Source of the DNA: Betaproteobacteria bacterium | GTDB lineage: Bacteria; Pseudomonadota; Gammaproteobacteria; Burkholderiales; Casimicrobiaceae | DNA length: 64,000 bases | Reading direction: 5' to 3' | NCBI GenBank assembly: GCA_016704895.1 | Contig: JADIZG010000012.1 | Location: 15,951-79,950 of the forward strand | Shown: positions 45,894 to 54,649 of the stretch, piece after piece | Position numbering within the stretch: the stretch's first letter is position 1 | Layout: every line of letters begins with the position of its first letter | Program-made: the position numbers and the translations under genes | The notes under the pieces: generated by a model | Seen by the model: only the letters and a program-made list of their open reading frames with translations | Database searches by the model: none | Told to the model about the DNA's origin: nothing

Positions 45894-46674
45894 GCTGCGC
45901 CTCGCCCAGGTAGACCTCGCGCACGCGCGGGTCGGCGGCGATCTCCGCGGGCGTGCCTTCGGTCAGCACGCGCCCGCCGACCAGCACGGTGATCCGCTCG
46001 GCGAAGCGGAACACGAGGTCCATGTCGTGCTCGATGAACAGGATCGTCACGTCGGCCGGCAGCCGCGCGATCACCGAGAACAGCTCGGCGCTCTCGCCGG
46101 CGGGGATGCCCGCGGCCGGCTCGTCGAGCAGCAGGATGCCTGGCTTCGTGGCGAGCGCGAGCGCGATCTCGACCAGACGCTGCTTGCCGTACGGCAGGTT
46201 GCGCGTGAGCGTGTCGGCCTCGGGCGCGAGGCGCAGCATCTCGAGCAGCGCGTACGCCTCGTCGGCCTCCTGTCGCTGGCTCGCCACCGTGCGGTGCCAG
46301 ATTCCCGCCCGCCCCTTGCGCTCGCACACGGCGAGCACGACCGACTCGAGCACGGTGAGCCCCGCGAACAGCGTGTTGATCTGGAACGTGCGCGTCATGC
46401 CGCGCTTGACGCGCACGTGCTGCGGCAACCCGGTGATGCGCTCGTCGCCGAGGAACACGTCGCCCGACGTGGGCGCGAGCGCGCCGGTCAGCAGGTTGAT
46501 GAGCGTCGTCTTGCCGGCGCCGTTCGGCCCGATCAGCGCGTGGCGCGCGCCGTGCGGGAACGCGAGCGACACGTCGCTGTTCGCCTTGATCGCGCCGAAG
46601 TGCTTCGACAATCCCTCGGTTCGCAGTGCCGCAGTCACGACGTGCCGCATCGCGGCGGCCCGGCGGGCGCTCAT
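45886..46674 (-). CDS. livG: Branched-chain-type ABC transporter ATPase LivG
   Basis: About 262 residues. Walker A is GPNGAGKTTLINLLTG, the long LivG-specific insert between Q-loop and signature includes FQINTLFAGLTVLESVVLAV, the signature is degenerate (NLPYGKQRLVEIALAL) as is normal for LivG, and Walker B is ILLLDEPAAGIP. The ATG at 46674 overlaps the livM stop (ATGA); an internal ATG at 46650 is a less likely start. It is the second ATPase of the putative aromatic-acid uptake system. Confidence 0.9.
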   Translation of the reverse strand: MSARRAAAMRHVVTAALRTEGLSKHFGAIKANSDVSLAFPHGARHALIGPNGAGKTTLINLLTGALAPTSGDVFLGDERITGLPQHVRVKRGMTRTFQINTLFAGLTVLESVVLAVCERKGRAGIWHRTVASQRQEADEAYALLEMLRLAPEADTLTRNLPYGKQRLVEIALALATKPGILLLDEPAAGIPAGESAELFSVIARLPADVTILFIEHDMDLVFRFAERITVLVGGRVLTEGTPAEIAADPRVREVYLGEAQHG

Positions 46675-47682
46675 TTCCTTCCGCTCCCGAAGCGTTCGCG
46701 CAGCCCGTCGAGCGCGCCCAGGAGGCCGCCGCGCCCGTACAGCACGACGACGACGAGCAGCAGCCCCAGCCAGAACTGCCAGTAGATCGGATTCAGGTCC
46801 GAGAGCCAGTGGTGCGCGATCATGAACACCGCAGTGCCCACGAGCCCGCCGTAGAGCCGGCCCGCGCCGCCCAGCACCAGCATGATCATCAGGTCGGCGG
46901 AGCGCGGGAAACCGAAGACGTCGAGGCCGACGAACTGCGTCGTCTGCGCGAGCAGGCCGCCCGCGACGCCCGCCATCGCGGCGCTCACCGTGTAGATGGC
47001 GACCAGGCGCGTGGCGACGGGCGCGCCGATCGCAGGCATCCGCTTCACGTTCTCGCGGATGCCGCGCAGGCCCAGGCCGAACGGCGAGCTCACGATCCGG
47101 CGCGCGACGGCGAACAGCACGAACAGCACGACGAGGCTGTAGACGTAGGCGGTGCTGCCGGCGAGGTCGAACGAGAACGTCCCGAGGATCTTCCACATCG
47201 TGACGCCGGAGAGTCCGTCGGCGCCGCCGGTGAGCGACGAGAGCTGGTTCGCGGCTTCGTACAGCATGAGGCCGATGCCGAGCGTCACCATCAGGCGCGC
47301 GAGGTCCGATCCGCGCGACGAGGAAGCTCGTGGCGTAGCCGAGGATCGCACCCGCGACGCCGGCGGCGAGGAGCCCGGAGAAGGGCTCGCCCCATCCGCG
47401 CACGGCGAGGATCCCCGCCACGTACGCGCCCATGCCGAAGTACGCGGCGTGGCCGAGCGACACGATGCCCGCATAGCCGAGGATCAGGTCGAGCGAGACC
47501 GCGAACAGCCCGGTGATCAGGATGAGGTTCCCGATCACCCGGTGCTGCGGGAACACGAAGAACGCCGCGACCGCGACCAGCCAGAACGCGATCTCGAGCC
47601 TGCGCCAGCGGTCGGTCGGCAAGCCGTGCGCGGGCGCGGCGGTCGGCGCAGGCACGGCCGCGCGAGTGGCCGGCGGGCTCAT
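46671..47682 (-). CDS. livM: Branched-chain-type ABC permease LivM, one frame break
   Basis: A permease with about ten spans. The N-terminal part (47320-47682) has VSLDLILGYAGIVSLGHAAYFGMGAY, the LivM signature; after a frame change near 47315 the protein continues RGSDLARLMVTLGIGLMLYE, FGLGLRGIRENVKRMPAIG (the EAA-like cytoplasmic loop) and the closing spans. In relatives SFLV is followed within one or two residues by RGSDL, so an indel in the GCGCGA run is the likely cause. The start ATG at 47682 lies 11 bases beyond a REP-like repeat cluster separating it from livH. Confidence 0.85.
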
Positions 47683-47692
47683 GCGACGAAAC

Positions 47693-47795
47693 CGTCGGGC
47701 TGAAGCCCGACCCACGGGTCGACGTTCGCCCCCGTCGTGGGTCGGCCTTCAGCCCGACATGGCGCAGCCCCTGTGGGTCGGCCTTCAGGCCGACG
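47693..47795. repeat. REP-like palindromes, three copies
   Basis: Copies at 47693-47714 (GTCGGGCTGAAGCCCGACCC), 47738-47758 (inverted, GGGTCGGCCTTCAGCCCGAC) and 47775-47793 (GGGTCGGCCTTCAGGCCGAC). They fill the 124 bases between livH and livM inside a presumed operon. Same family as 357-428 and 30464-30566. Confidence 0.7.
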
Positions 47796-47806
47796 ACTTT
47801 TCCGGC

Positions 47807-48673
47807 TCATGCGCGCCTCCCGTACAGCCCCACCGGAAACAGGATCATCAGCACGACCATCAGGAAGTAGATGATGAACGAGCCGACCTGCGGCACGTAG
47901 TACTTGCCGGCCACGTCGCTGATCCCGAGGATCATCGCCGCGAGGAGGCCGCCCTTGATCGTGCCCGCGCCACCGATCGCGACGACGAGCAGGAAGTACA
48001 CCATGTACTTGAACGGGAACGTCGGGTCGAGGCCCAGCACGTCGATGCCGAGCCCGCCGCCCAGCCCCGCGAGCCCCGAGCCCAGCGCGAACGTCACGCC
48101 GAACACGCGGTTGACGTTGATGCCGAGCCCGGCCGACGCGACCGCGTTGTCCACCGACGCGCGCACCTGCGCGCCGAAGCGCGTCTTCACCAGCAGCAGG
48201 TGCAGCGCGACGGTGATCACCGCGACGACACCGATCAGGAAGATGCGGTAGATGCCGAGGCCCAGGCCCAGCACATGCACCTGCCCGCGCAGGAAGTCGG
48301 GCAGGCGCACCGGCTGCTGCGACGGGCCGAAGAAGTACGTGGTCGCCGCCACCGCCATGAACACGAGCCCGATCGAGAACATCACCTGGTCGAGGTGCGG
48401 CGCCTTGTAGAGCCGCTGGTAGAGCGTGCGCTCGAGCACGATGCCGGCGGCCGCCGAGACGACGAAGGCCGCCGGCAACGTGACGAGGAAGGGCACGCCC
48501 GCCCGCGTCATCAGCATGACGCAGGCGTACCCGCCCAGCATCGCGAACGCGCCGTGCGCGAGGTTGACGAAGTTCATCAGGCCCATCGTCACCGACAGGC
48601 CGATGCTGATGACGAACAGCAGGCTGCCGTAGGCGATGCCGTCGAACAGCACCCCGATGAAATTCCCGATCAT
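47807..48673 (-). CDS. livH: Branched-chain-type ABC permease LivH
   Basis: A 288-residue permease with eight or so spans. GIAYGSLLFVISIGLSVTMGLMNFVNLAHGAFAMLG is the LivH N-terminal signature region (quoted in parts: GLMNFVNLAHGAF), and RFGAQVRASVDNAVASAGLGIN is the cytoplasmic coupling loop. GGAGTIKGGLLAAMILG and the basic end GLYGRRA fit the family. It follows the binding-protein gene across a 260-base gap rich in GC palindromes and precedes livM across REP copies. Confidence 0.92.
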   Translation of the reverse strand: MIGNFIGVLFDGIAYGSLLFVISIGLSVTMGLMNFVNLAHGAFAMLGGYACVMLMTRAGVPFLVTLPAAFVVSAAAGIVLERTLYQRLYKAPHLDQVMFSIGLVFMAVAATTYFFGPSQQPVRLPDFLRGQVHVLGLGLGIYRIFLIGVVAVITVALHLLLVKTRFGAQVRASVDNAVASAGLGINVNRVFGVTFALGSGLAGLGGGLGIDVLGLDPTFPFKYMVYFLLVVAIGGAGTIKGGLLAAMILGISDVAGKYYVPQVGSFIIYFLMVVLMILFPVGLYGRRA

Positions 48674-48733
48674 CGTCCGTCCAATCGCGGAATCACGCGC
48701 ATGGGCTTACAGGCGAGCGCGGGCGAGCCGCCG

Positions 48734-48932
48734 CCCCCCCCCTGGGGGGAGGCGCGCGCAGCGCGCTCCGGACGCCACGGGGAGCGCAGCGCGGACCCCT
48801 TGGGGGCGCCGGCGAGACCGCACGGCCGAGCGACGCGCGGCCGCGGGACGCAGGCGGACGCGCGTCCCCTGCGGGCCCTCGCCAACGCGGCGACCCCGCT
48901 GGGGGGAGGCGCGCAACGCGCGCTTCGGGAGG
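48734..48932. repeat. Two G-rich palindromic repeats between binding protein and livH
   Basis: Copies at 48734-48771 and 48893-48932 share the form CCCCnnTGGGGGGAGGC-GCGC-nn-GCGC-TTCGGG. The 260 bases between livH and the binding-protein gene contain these two copies with a C/G-rich stretch between them and no gene. A third copy in the opposite orientation lies inside the alpha/beta hydrolase gene at 50800-50840. Confidence 0.65.
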
Positions 48933-48933
48933 A

Positions 48934-50124
48934 TCATCCCAGCCCGGCCGGCCCGACGTTCTCGAACTTGTCGAACTCGATGTTCCACGGCTTGCCGTTG
49001 ACCATCTTCACCTCGCGCAGGTAGATCGTCTGCACGACGTCGCGCGTCGCCGGGTCGATCGACATGGGCCCGCGCGGGCTCATCCACTTCATGCCCTTCA
49101 TCGCCTCGACGAGCTGCTCGCCCGTCGCGGTGCCGCCCGTCTTCTTCAGCGACTCGTAGATCAGGTGCATGCCGTCGTACCCGCCGACCGAGTGGAAGTT
49201 GGGCCGCATGCCGGGATTGGCCTTCATCATGCCGTCGACGTAGGCGCGGTTCTCCGGCGACTCGTGCGCCGCCGAGTAGTGGAACGACGTGATCACGCCC
49301 GCGGCGGGCGCGCCCATGCTCTCGAGCAGGTCGTCGTCGACGACGTCGCCGGGCCCGATCATCCGGATGCCGGCCTGCCGAAGGCCGCGCTCGTCGAACT
49401 GCTTCATCACCGCCAGGCCTTCGCCCGACGGGACGAACACGAACAGGGCGTCGGGCTTCGCGTCCTTCGCGCGCTGCAGGAACGGCGCGTAGTCCGGGTT
49501 GCGCAGCGGCGTGCGGACCGACTCCACGATCGTCCCGCCGGCGGCCGTGAACCGCGTCTGGAACGTCCTCTCCGCGTCGAGACCCGGGGCGAAGTCGGTC
49601 ACCATCGAGAACACGCGCCTGATGTTGTTCTTGAAGGCCCAGTCGGCGATCGGGGAAGTCGTCTGCGGCAGCGTGAAGCCGCTCCGGACGATGAAGGGCG
49701 AGCGCTGCGGGATCACCTGGGTTCCGGCGGCCATCACCATCATCGGGACCTTGGCCTCGGTCGCCACGGGCGCGGCCGCGAACGCGAGCGGCGTCAGGCC
49801 GAAGCCGGCGAGCGCGGTCACCTTGTCCTGCACGACCATCTCCTGCGCGATGCGCTTGGTGGTCTCCGGCGCGAGCCCGGTGTCGTCCTTGAGGATCAAC
49901 TCGATCTTGCGGCCGGCGACCGTGTCGCCCTTCTGCTGCATGTAGAAGCGGCACGCGGCGGCGATCTGCCGGCCGGTCGACGCGAACGGGCCGGTCATCG
50001 GCAGGATCAGGCCGATCTTGACCGGGTCCGCTGCGTACGCGAAACGCGGGAGCGCGGTCAGCGCGGTGGCGCCGGCCAGGCCCTGCAAGACACGGCGGCG
50101 GGTCGGGTGAATGCGGTCTTTCAT
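48934..50124 (-). CDS. Periplasmic substrate-binding protein of a Liv-type ABC transporter
   Basis: A 396-residue periplasmic binding protein (Peripla_BP_6). The signal peptide has a twin-arginine-like start (TRRRVLQGLAGATALTALP, cut before AADPVKIG). The first lobe begins PVKIGLILPMTGPFASTGRQ, then KIELILKDDTGLAPETTKRIAQEM. The start at 50124 has GGAGG upstream; the longer frame (50154) is not needed. Such proteins bind amino acids, amides or aromatic acids. Proximity to lig genes favours an aromatic acid such as protocatechuate or vanillate, as in other soil bacteria, but the ligand cannot be read from sequence. Confidence 0.85.
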   Translation of the reverse strand: MKDRIHPTRRRVLQGLAGATALTALPRFAYAADPVKIGLILPMTGPFASTGRQIAAACRFYMQQKGDTVAGRKIELILKDDTGLAPETTKRIAQEMVVQDKVTALAGFGLTPLAFAAAPVATEAKVPMMVMAAGTQVIPQRSPFIVRSGFTLPQTTSPIADWAFKNNIRRVFSMVTDFAPGLDAERTFQTRFTAAGGTIVESVRTPLRNPDYAPFLQRAKDAKPDALFVFVPSGEGLAVMKQFDERGLRQAGIRMIGPGDVVDDDLLESMGAPAAGVITSFHYSAAHESPENRAYVDGMMKANPGMRPNFHSVGGYDGMHLIYESLKKTGGTATGEQLVEAMKGMKWMSPRGPMSIDPATRDVVQTIYLREVKMVNGKPWNIEFDKFENVGPAGLG

Positions 50125-50215
50125 GGGTTGCCTCCTTCGGGGTGACGTTTGCACGACTACGGCTTGCGACCGGGTCCGTCCGGCGTTCCGGCGAACCTCG
50201 GCATTTGGAGGACGG

Positions 50216-51076
50216 TCAGCTCGCGCACGACGGCTCCTTCGCGACAGCGACGGGGACGCTCAGCCACGCGACGAGCGCCGCGGCGACCGCGCGCGGCTGC
50301 TCCATCGGCGCCATGTGGCCGCACTCCTCGAACACGGCCAGCCGGCAGCGCGGGACCAGCGCGGCGATCTCCTCGTGCTGCTCCACCGGGCTCCAGGCGT
50401 CCTGGCGGCCGCAGGCGACGAGCGTCGGGACGTCGATCGAGCGCAGGAGCCCGGTCACGTCCGGGCGCGCGAGCAGCGCGTCGATCTGGCCGGCATAGCG
50501 GTCCGGCGTCTGGCGCCCGACCATGTCGAGGATCGCGTCGACGAGCGCTGCATCGGCCAGGCGCGCCGGATGCACCATCGCGCGCATCCACTCGCGCCCC
50601 ATCGCGCGCATGCCCCGCTCGCGCGCGAGCGCCAGCAGCTCATAGCGGCGGGCGCGCTCGTCGTCGCCGGGCGTGCCGTCAGGGCGGCTTCGGTAGCCGG
50701 TGTCGAGGAGCGCGAGGCGGACGACGCGTCCGGGCACCGCTCTCAGCACCTCGAGCGCGACGCGGCCGCCCATCGAATGGCCGGCGAGCGCGAATGTCGC
50801 CCCCCCCGAAGCTCGCTCCGCGAGCCTCCCCCCAAGGGGGCGCGGCGACCTCGGGGCGGCCCGTCGGTCGCCTGACTCCGATCCCCCCGAAGACACTGCC
50901 TCCAGCACACGTTCCGCCATCGCCGCGAGGCTCGACTCGGCCGAGTAGTCGGGAACGATGCAGTCCGCGTGCGGCTCGAGGAACGGGAGCACCGGCGCCC
51001 AGGACGCGCGGTCGCACAGCAGCCCCGGCAGGAGCAGCAGCGTCGGACGGTCGTTAGCGCGAGCGGTCGCGGACAT
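50216..51076 (-). CDS. Alpha/beta hydrolase with an in-frame repeat insertion
   Basis: A 286-residue alpha/beta-hydrolase. LLLLPGLLCDRASWAPVLPFL gives the oxyanion region, FALAGHSMGGRVALEVL the nucleophile elbow, VACGRQDAWSPVEQHEEIA the acid, and EECGHMAPMEQP the catalytic His. Between VLEAV and TFALAGHSMGG about 30 extra residues (Gly/Ser/Arg/Pro-rich) are encoded by a repeat element. The insertion falls before the nucleophile strand and keeps the frame; whether the protein still folds is unclear. It lies 24 bases after ligJ. Related enzymes in such clusters hydrolyse enol-lactones or esters; here a supporting catabolic role is inferred. Confidence 0.75.
   Translation of the reverse strand: MSATARANDRPTLLLLPGLLCDRASWAPVLPFLEPHADCIVPDYSAESSLAAMAERVLEAVSSGGSESGDRRAAPRSPRPLGGRLAERASGGATFALAGHSMGGRVALEVLRAVPGRVVRLALLDTGYRSRPDGTPGDDERARRYELLALARERGMRAMGREWMRAMVHPARLADAALVDAILDMVGRQTPDRYAGQIDALLARPDVTGLLRSIDVPTLVACGRQDAWSPVEQHEEIAALVPRCRLAVFEECGHMAPMEQPRAVAAALVAWLSVPVAVAKEPSCAS
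50799..50888. repeat. G-rich palindromic repeat inside the hydrolase gene
   Basis: Read on the minus strand, 50800-50840 gives CCCCCTTGGGGGGAGGC, CTCGCGGAGCGAG and TTCGGGGGGG, the same consensus as 48734-48771 and 48893-48932. The flanking bases up to about 50888 are also foreign to the hydrolase family. The insert is close to 90 bases, a multiple of three. Confidence 0.6.
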
Positions 51077-51100
51077 CGGTACGGGGGACGCAACCGCGGG

Positions 51101-52147
51101 TCAGGCGCGCCGCGCCGCGGCGTTCACCTCGCGCGCGGTCTTCGTCCCGAAGCGCGGGAACACGCGGCGCGCGTTGCCTTCGAAGATCCTGTGCCGGTCG
51201 GACGCCGAGAGCGCCTTCAGCTGGTCGACGTAGCGCCGCGTGTCGTCGTAGTGGTGGCCGGTGTCCGGGTCGATGCCGCGCACCGCCCCCACCATCTCCG
51301 AGGCGAACAGGATGTTGTCGACCGGGATCACCTTGGACAGGAGCTCGATGCCCGGATAGTGGTAGACGCAGGTGTCGAAGAACACGTTGTTCAGCAGGTG
51401 CTCCTTCAGCGGCGGCCGCTTCATGTCCTGCGCGAGTCCCTTGTAGCGCCCCCAGTGGTAGGGCACCGCGCCGCCGCCGTGCGGGATGATGAACCTGAGC
51501 GTCGGGAAGTCGCGGAACAGGTCGGAAGTCAGGAACTGCATGAACGCCGTGGTGTCGGCGTTGATGTAGTGCGCGCCGGTCGCGTGGAAGCACGGGTTGC
51601 ACGAGGTGCTCACGTGGACCATCGCCGGCACGTCGAGCTCGACCATCTTCTCGTAGAGCGGGTACCACCAGCGGTCGGTCAGCGGCGGCTCCTTCCAGTG
51701 CCCGCCCGACGGATCCGGGTTCAGGTTGCAGCCGATCATCCCGAGCTCGTTCACGCAGCGCTCGAGCTCGGGGATGCAGCTCTCGGGCTTCACGCCCGGC
51801 GACTGCGGCAGCTGGCAGACGCCGACGAAGTTGTCCGGGTAGAGCTGGCAGACGCGATGGACGAGATCGTTGCACAGCATCGACCACTCGCGGCTCGTCG
51901 ACTCGTCGCCGACGTGGTGCGCCATGAAGCTCGCGCGCGGCGAGAAGATCGTGACGTCGGTCCCGCGCTCGCGCTGCATCTTCAGCTGCGCGTTCTCGAG
52001 GCTCTCGCGGATCTGGTCGTCGCGGATGACGAGCTCGGAGCGCTTCGGCGTCTTCGACGGGTCGTCGAGCGCGGCGATCTGCCGCTTGCGCCACGCCTCG
52101 AGCTCCGAGGGTGCGGTCGTGTAGTGGCCGTGGCAGTCGATGATCAT
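51101..52147 (-). CDS. ligJ: 4-oxalomesaconate hydratase (amidohydrolase family)
   Basis: A 348-residue amidohydrolase-fold protein. It begins IIDCHGHYTTAPSELEAWR with metal-binding histidines, continues FSPRASFMAHHVGDEST and CNLNPDPSGGHWKEPPLTD, and has IIPHGGGAVPYHWGRYKGL and FASEMVGAVRG. This set is that of LigJ/PmdE, which hydrates 4-oxalomesaconate to 4-carboxy-4-hydroxy-2-oxoadipate in the protocatechuate 4,5-cleavage pathway. The ATG at 52147 is the conserved MIIDCHGH start. It is 85 bases downstream of the second dioxygenase beta gene. Confidence 0.88.
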   Translation of the reverse strand: MIIDCHGHYTTAPSELEAWRKRQIAALDDPSKTPKRSELVIRDDQIRESLENAQLKMQRERGTDVTIFSPRASFMAHHVGDESTSREWSMLCNDLVHRVCQLYPDNFVGVCQLPQSPGVKPESCIPELERCVNELGMIGCNLNPDPSGGHWKEPPLTDRWWYPLYEKMVELDVPAMVHVSTSCNPCFHATGAHYINADTTAFMQFLTSDLFRDFPTLRFIIPHGGGAVPYHWGRYKGLAQDMKRPPLKEHLLNNVFFDTCVYHYPGIELLSKVIPVDNILFASEMVGAVRGIDPDTGHHYDDTRRYVDQLKALSASDRHRIFEGNARRVFPRFGTKTAREVNAAARRA

Positions 52148-52232
52148 CGGTCGTCGTCTCTCGCTCGTTTCGTCTTCGCCTGTCGTTTCGCACGGGAAGA
52201 CGGCGCGCCGCGCGCGGCGCGCCGTTCCGGCC

Positions 52233-53096
52233 CTATGCCGCCCTTGCCAGCGCCGCGCCGTCGTTCTGCAGCGCCAGCAGGCCGCCCGCGGTGTTGGAGA
52301 TCGGCACGTGGTAGTGCGAATGCACCTTCGTGACGCGCCCCGGCAGCGCCGCGCGGGCGGCCATCCACGCCATCAGCTCGGTGCCCTGCGCCCCGGCCTC
52401 GCGCACGAGGTCGAGCGCCGAGTACCGCGTGAGCTTCTTCGGGTCGTCGACCAGCGCGTCCATGCACATCAGGTCGAACGGCTTGTTGATGAAGCCGGCG
52501 CGCTGGCCGTCGAGCTGGTGCGACAGCCCGCCGGTGCCCATCACGAGGACGCGGACGTCCTCCTTCCACGAGGCGATCGCGCGCCCGACCGACTCGCCGA
52601 GCCGGTAGCTGCGCTTGGGCGACGGCAACGGGTGCTGCACGTGGTTCATCGTGATCGGCACGACGCGCACCGGCCAGTCGCCGCCGCCCGGCCACATCAG
52701 CGCCAGCGGGAGCGTCAGCGCGTGGTCGACCTTCATCTCCTGGCACATCGTGATGTCGAACTCGTCGGCGACGAGCGACTCGATGATGTGCCACGAGAGC
52801 GCCGGATCGCCCTTGACCGGCTTGACCGTCGGGATCCCCCAACCTTCGTCCGCGTTGCGGTACTCGGGGGCCGCGCCCACCGCGAACGTCGGCATCTTGT
52901 CGAGGAAGAAGTTGAGCCCGTGGTCCTGGTAGAACACGACCGCCACGTCCGGCTTCACGCGGTCGAGCCACGCGCGCACCGGCGGGTAGCCGTCGAAGAA
53001 CGGCTTCCAGTACGGGTCGTTCTCGCGGTGCTTCGCGATCGCATTCCCGATGGACGGGACGTGCGACGTCATCACGCTGCCTACGATCGTCGCCAT
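52233..53096 (-). CDS. LigB-like extradiol dioxygenase catalytic subunit (second copy)
   Basis: A 287-residue class III extradiol dioxygenase beta subunit. Iron ligands by analogy with LigB are His12 (VMTSHVPS), His59 (VVFYQDHGLNFF) and the Glu in GAQGTELMAW; the catalytic His is in GTGGLSHQLDG. It differs from the canonical LigB encoded at 54650 in the substrate-facing loops (DHALTLPLALMWPGGGDWP, HVQHPLPSPKRSYRLG). It is paired with the small gene at 53099, 2 bases upstream. A ring-cleavage role on gallate, a methoxylated analogue or protocatechuate itself is possible; sequence alone does not decide. Location: cytoplasm. Confidence 0.8.
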   Translation of the reverse strand: MATIVGSVMTSHVPSIGNAIAKHRENDPYWKPFFDGYPPVRAWLDRVKPDVAVVFYQDHGLNFFLDKMPTFAVGAAPEYRNADEGWGIPTVKPVKGDPALSWHIIESLVADEFDITMCQEMKVDHALTLPLALMWPGGGDWPVRVVPITMNHVQHPLPSPKRSYRLGESVGRAIASWKEDVRVLVMGTGGLSHQLDGQRAGFINKPFDLMCMDALVDDPKKLTRYSALDLVREAGAQGTELMAWMAARAALPGRVTKVHSHYHVPISNTAGGLLALQNDGAALARAA

Positions 53097-53098
53097 CG

Positions 53099-53452
53099 CT
53101 ATCTCCCCGCCTCGAGCAGCATGGCCTTGAACGCGTCCTTGGTCATGCCGGTCTGCTGTGCGCCGACGTCCTGGACGTCGAGCCCGAAGATCCCCGCGAA
53201 CTTCGCGAGGTAGTAGATGTTGCCGCCCGCGGCGATCAGCTCGAGGACGTTGCGGTTCGCCACCGCGCTCCGCTGCTCGTCGTTGAGGCCGAACTTCCGG
53301 CAGTAGGCGTCCTCGTCGGCCTTGAACGCCGCGCGGTTGTCCGCCGAGTTGAACGAGTAGCACATCGCGTTCAGCGCGTAGCCCTTCTGCGCCATGTGCC
53401 CGTCGAAGATCGGGGTCCCCGGTATTCCGTAGTCCCGCTGCTTTCCACCCAT
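53099..53452 (-). CDS. LigA-like extradiol dioxygenase small subunit (second copy)
   Basis: A 117-residue LigA-fold protein: IPGTPIFDGHMAQKGYALNAMCYSF, NSADNRAAFKADEDAYCRKFGL, ELIAAGGNIYYLAKFAGIFG. Compared with the canonical LigA at 55496 it is shorter, and the C-terminal GGRP tail is replaced by a plain LLEAGR. Adjacent to the second LigB-like gene with 2 bases between, so the two subunits should form a complex. The 227 bases between it and ligC contain no recognisable feature. Confidence 0.8.
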   Translation of the reverse strand: MGGKQRDYGIPGTPIFDGHMAQKGYALNAMCYSFNSADNRAAFKADEDAYCRKFGLNDEQRSAVANRNVLELIAAGGNIYYLAKFAGIFGLDVQDVGAQQTGMTKDAFKAMLLEAGR

Positions 53453-53679
53453 CGTCGTCTCCTGCCGATGTTCCGGTCCGTCGCGGCGAGGACGCCGGCT
53501 CGCGCCCGCTCCTTCCCGCCCCCATGCCTCGTGCCACCGAAAGTCGATCGGCCGGGTCGGCGCCTCTTGCCCGGGCGCCCTTCCCGCGTGCCGCGACCGG
53601 GAGCGAGTCTCCTCCCCCCGGTGCGCGGCGCGCCCTGCTGTCGGTCAATGCCCTCTGGTCCCCCGCTCGCCTCCGCTCG

Positions 53680-54630
53680 TCAAGGCTGCGACGCGAGCTG
53701 GCGCTCGAGCCGGTCGAGCGTCCGGTAGCACGGGAGCACCTGCGCGACGCTCGCGTTGGGCTCGCGTCCCTCGCGAATCGCCGCGACGAACTCGCGGTCC
53801 TGCAGCTCGATCCCGTTCATCGACACGTCGACCTTCGACACGTCGATCCTGTTGTCCTTGCCGTCGATCAGGTCGTCGTAGCGCGCGATGTAGGTTCCGG
53901 TGTCGCCGATGTAGCGGAAGAACGTCCCGAGCGGCCCGTCGTTGTTGAACGAGAGCGACAGCGTGCAGATCGCGCCGGTCGACGCCTTGAGCTGGATCGA
54001 CATGTCCATCGCGATGCCGAGCGCCGGGTGGATCGGCCCCTGCACCGCGTGCGCGGTGACGATTTCGCCGCCGGTCTGCCAGGCGAACAGGTCGACCGTG
54101 TGCGCCGCGTGGTGCCACAGCAGGTGGTCGGTCCACGACCGCGGCTGGCCGAGCGCGTTGATGTTCGTGCGACGGAAGAAGTAGGTCTGCACGTCCATCT
54201 GATGGATGAGGAACTCGCCCGCCTTCACTTTCCGCCGCACCCACTGGTGGCTCGGGTTGAAGCGGCGCGTGTGGCCCACCATCGCGACCCTGCCCGACGC
54301 CTGCTGCGCCGCGTGGACCGATTCCGCGTCCTTCAGCGAGTCGGCGAGCGGGATCTCGACCTGCACGTGCTTGCCCGCCGCCAGGCAGGCGATCGCCTGG
54401 CTCGCGTGCATCTGCGTCGGCGTCGCGAGGATCACCGCGTCGACGTCGCTCCGCGCGAGGCTCTCCGACAGGTCGGTCGCGACGTGCCCGATGCCGAAGC
54501 GCTTCGCGACCTCCTCGGTCGCCTCGCGCGTGCGGCCGACGAGCGAGGTGACCTCGACGCCGTCGATCTTCGCGAGGGCCTCGATGTGCTTGATGCCGAA
54601 CGCGCCGGCGCCGGCGAGACAGATCTTCAT
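53680..54630 (-). CDS. ligC: 4-carboxy-2-hydroxymuconate-6-semialdehyde dehydrogenase
   Basis: A 316-residue Gfo/Idh/MocA-family NAD(P)-dependent oxidoreductase. The nucleotide-binding start is KICLAGAGAFGIKHIEAL, then VILATPTQMHASQAIACLAAGKHVQVEIPLADSL. The segment GHTRRFNPSHQWVRRKV and MDVQTYFFRRTNINALGQPRSW is characteristic of LigC/PmdC. It oxidises the hemiacetal form of the ring-cleavage product to 2-pyrone-4,6-dicarboxylate. It sits between the two dioxygenase gene pairs, 19 bases after ligB. Confidence 0.9.
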   Translation of the reverse strand: MKICLAGAGAFGIKHIEALAKIDGVEVTSLVGRTREATEEVAKRFGIGHVATDLSESLARSDVDAVILATPTQMHASQAIACLAAGKHVQVEIPLADSLKDAESVHAAQQASGRVAMVGHTRRFNPSHQWVRRKVKAGEFLIHQMDVQTYFFRRTNINALGQPRSWTDHLLWHHAAHTVDLFAWQTGGEIVTAHAVQGPIHPALGIAMDMSIQLKASTGAICTLSLSFNNDGPLGTFFRYIGDTGTYIARYDDLIDGKDNRIDVSKVDVSMNGIELQDREFVAAIREGREPNASVAQVLPCYRTLDRLERQLASQP

Positions 54631-54649
54631 GGTTCCGCTTCCCTGCGCG

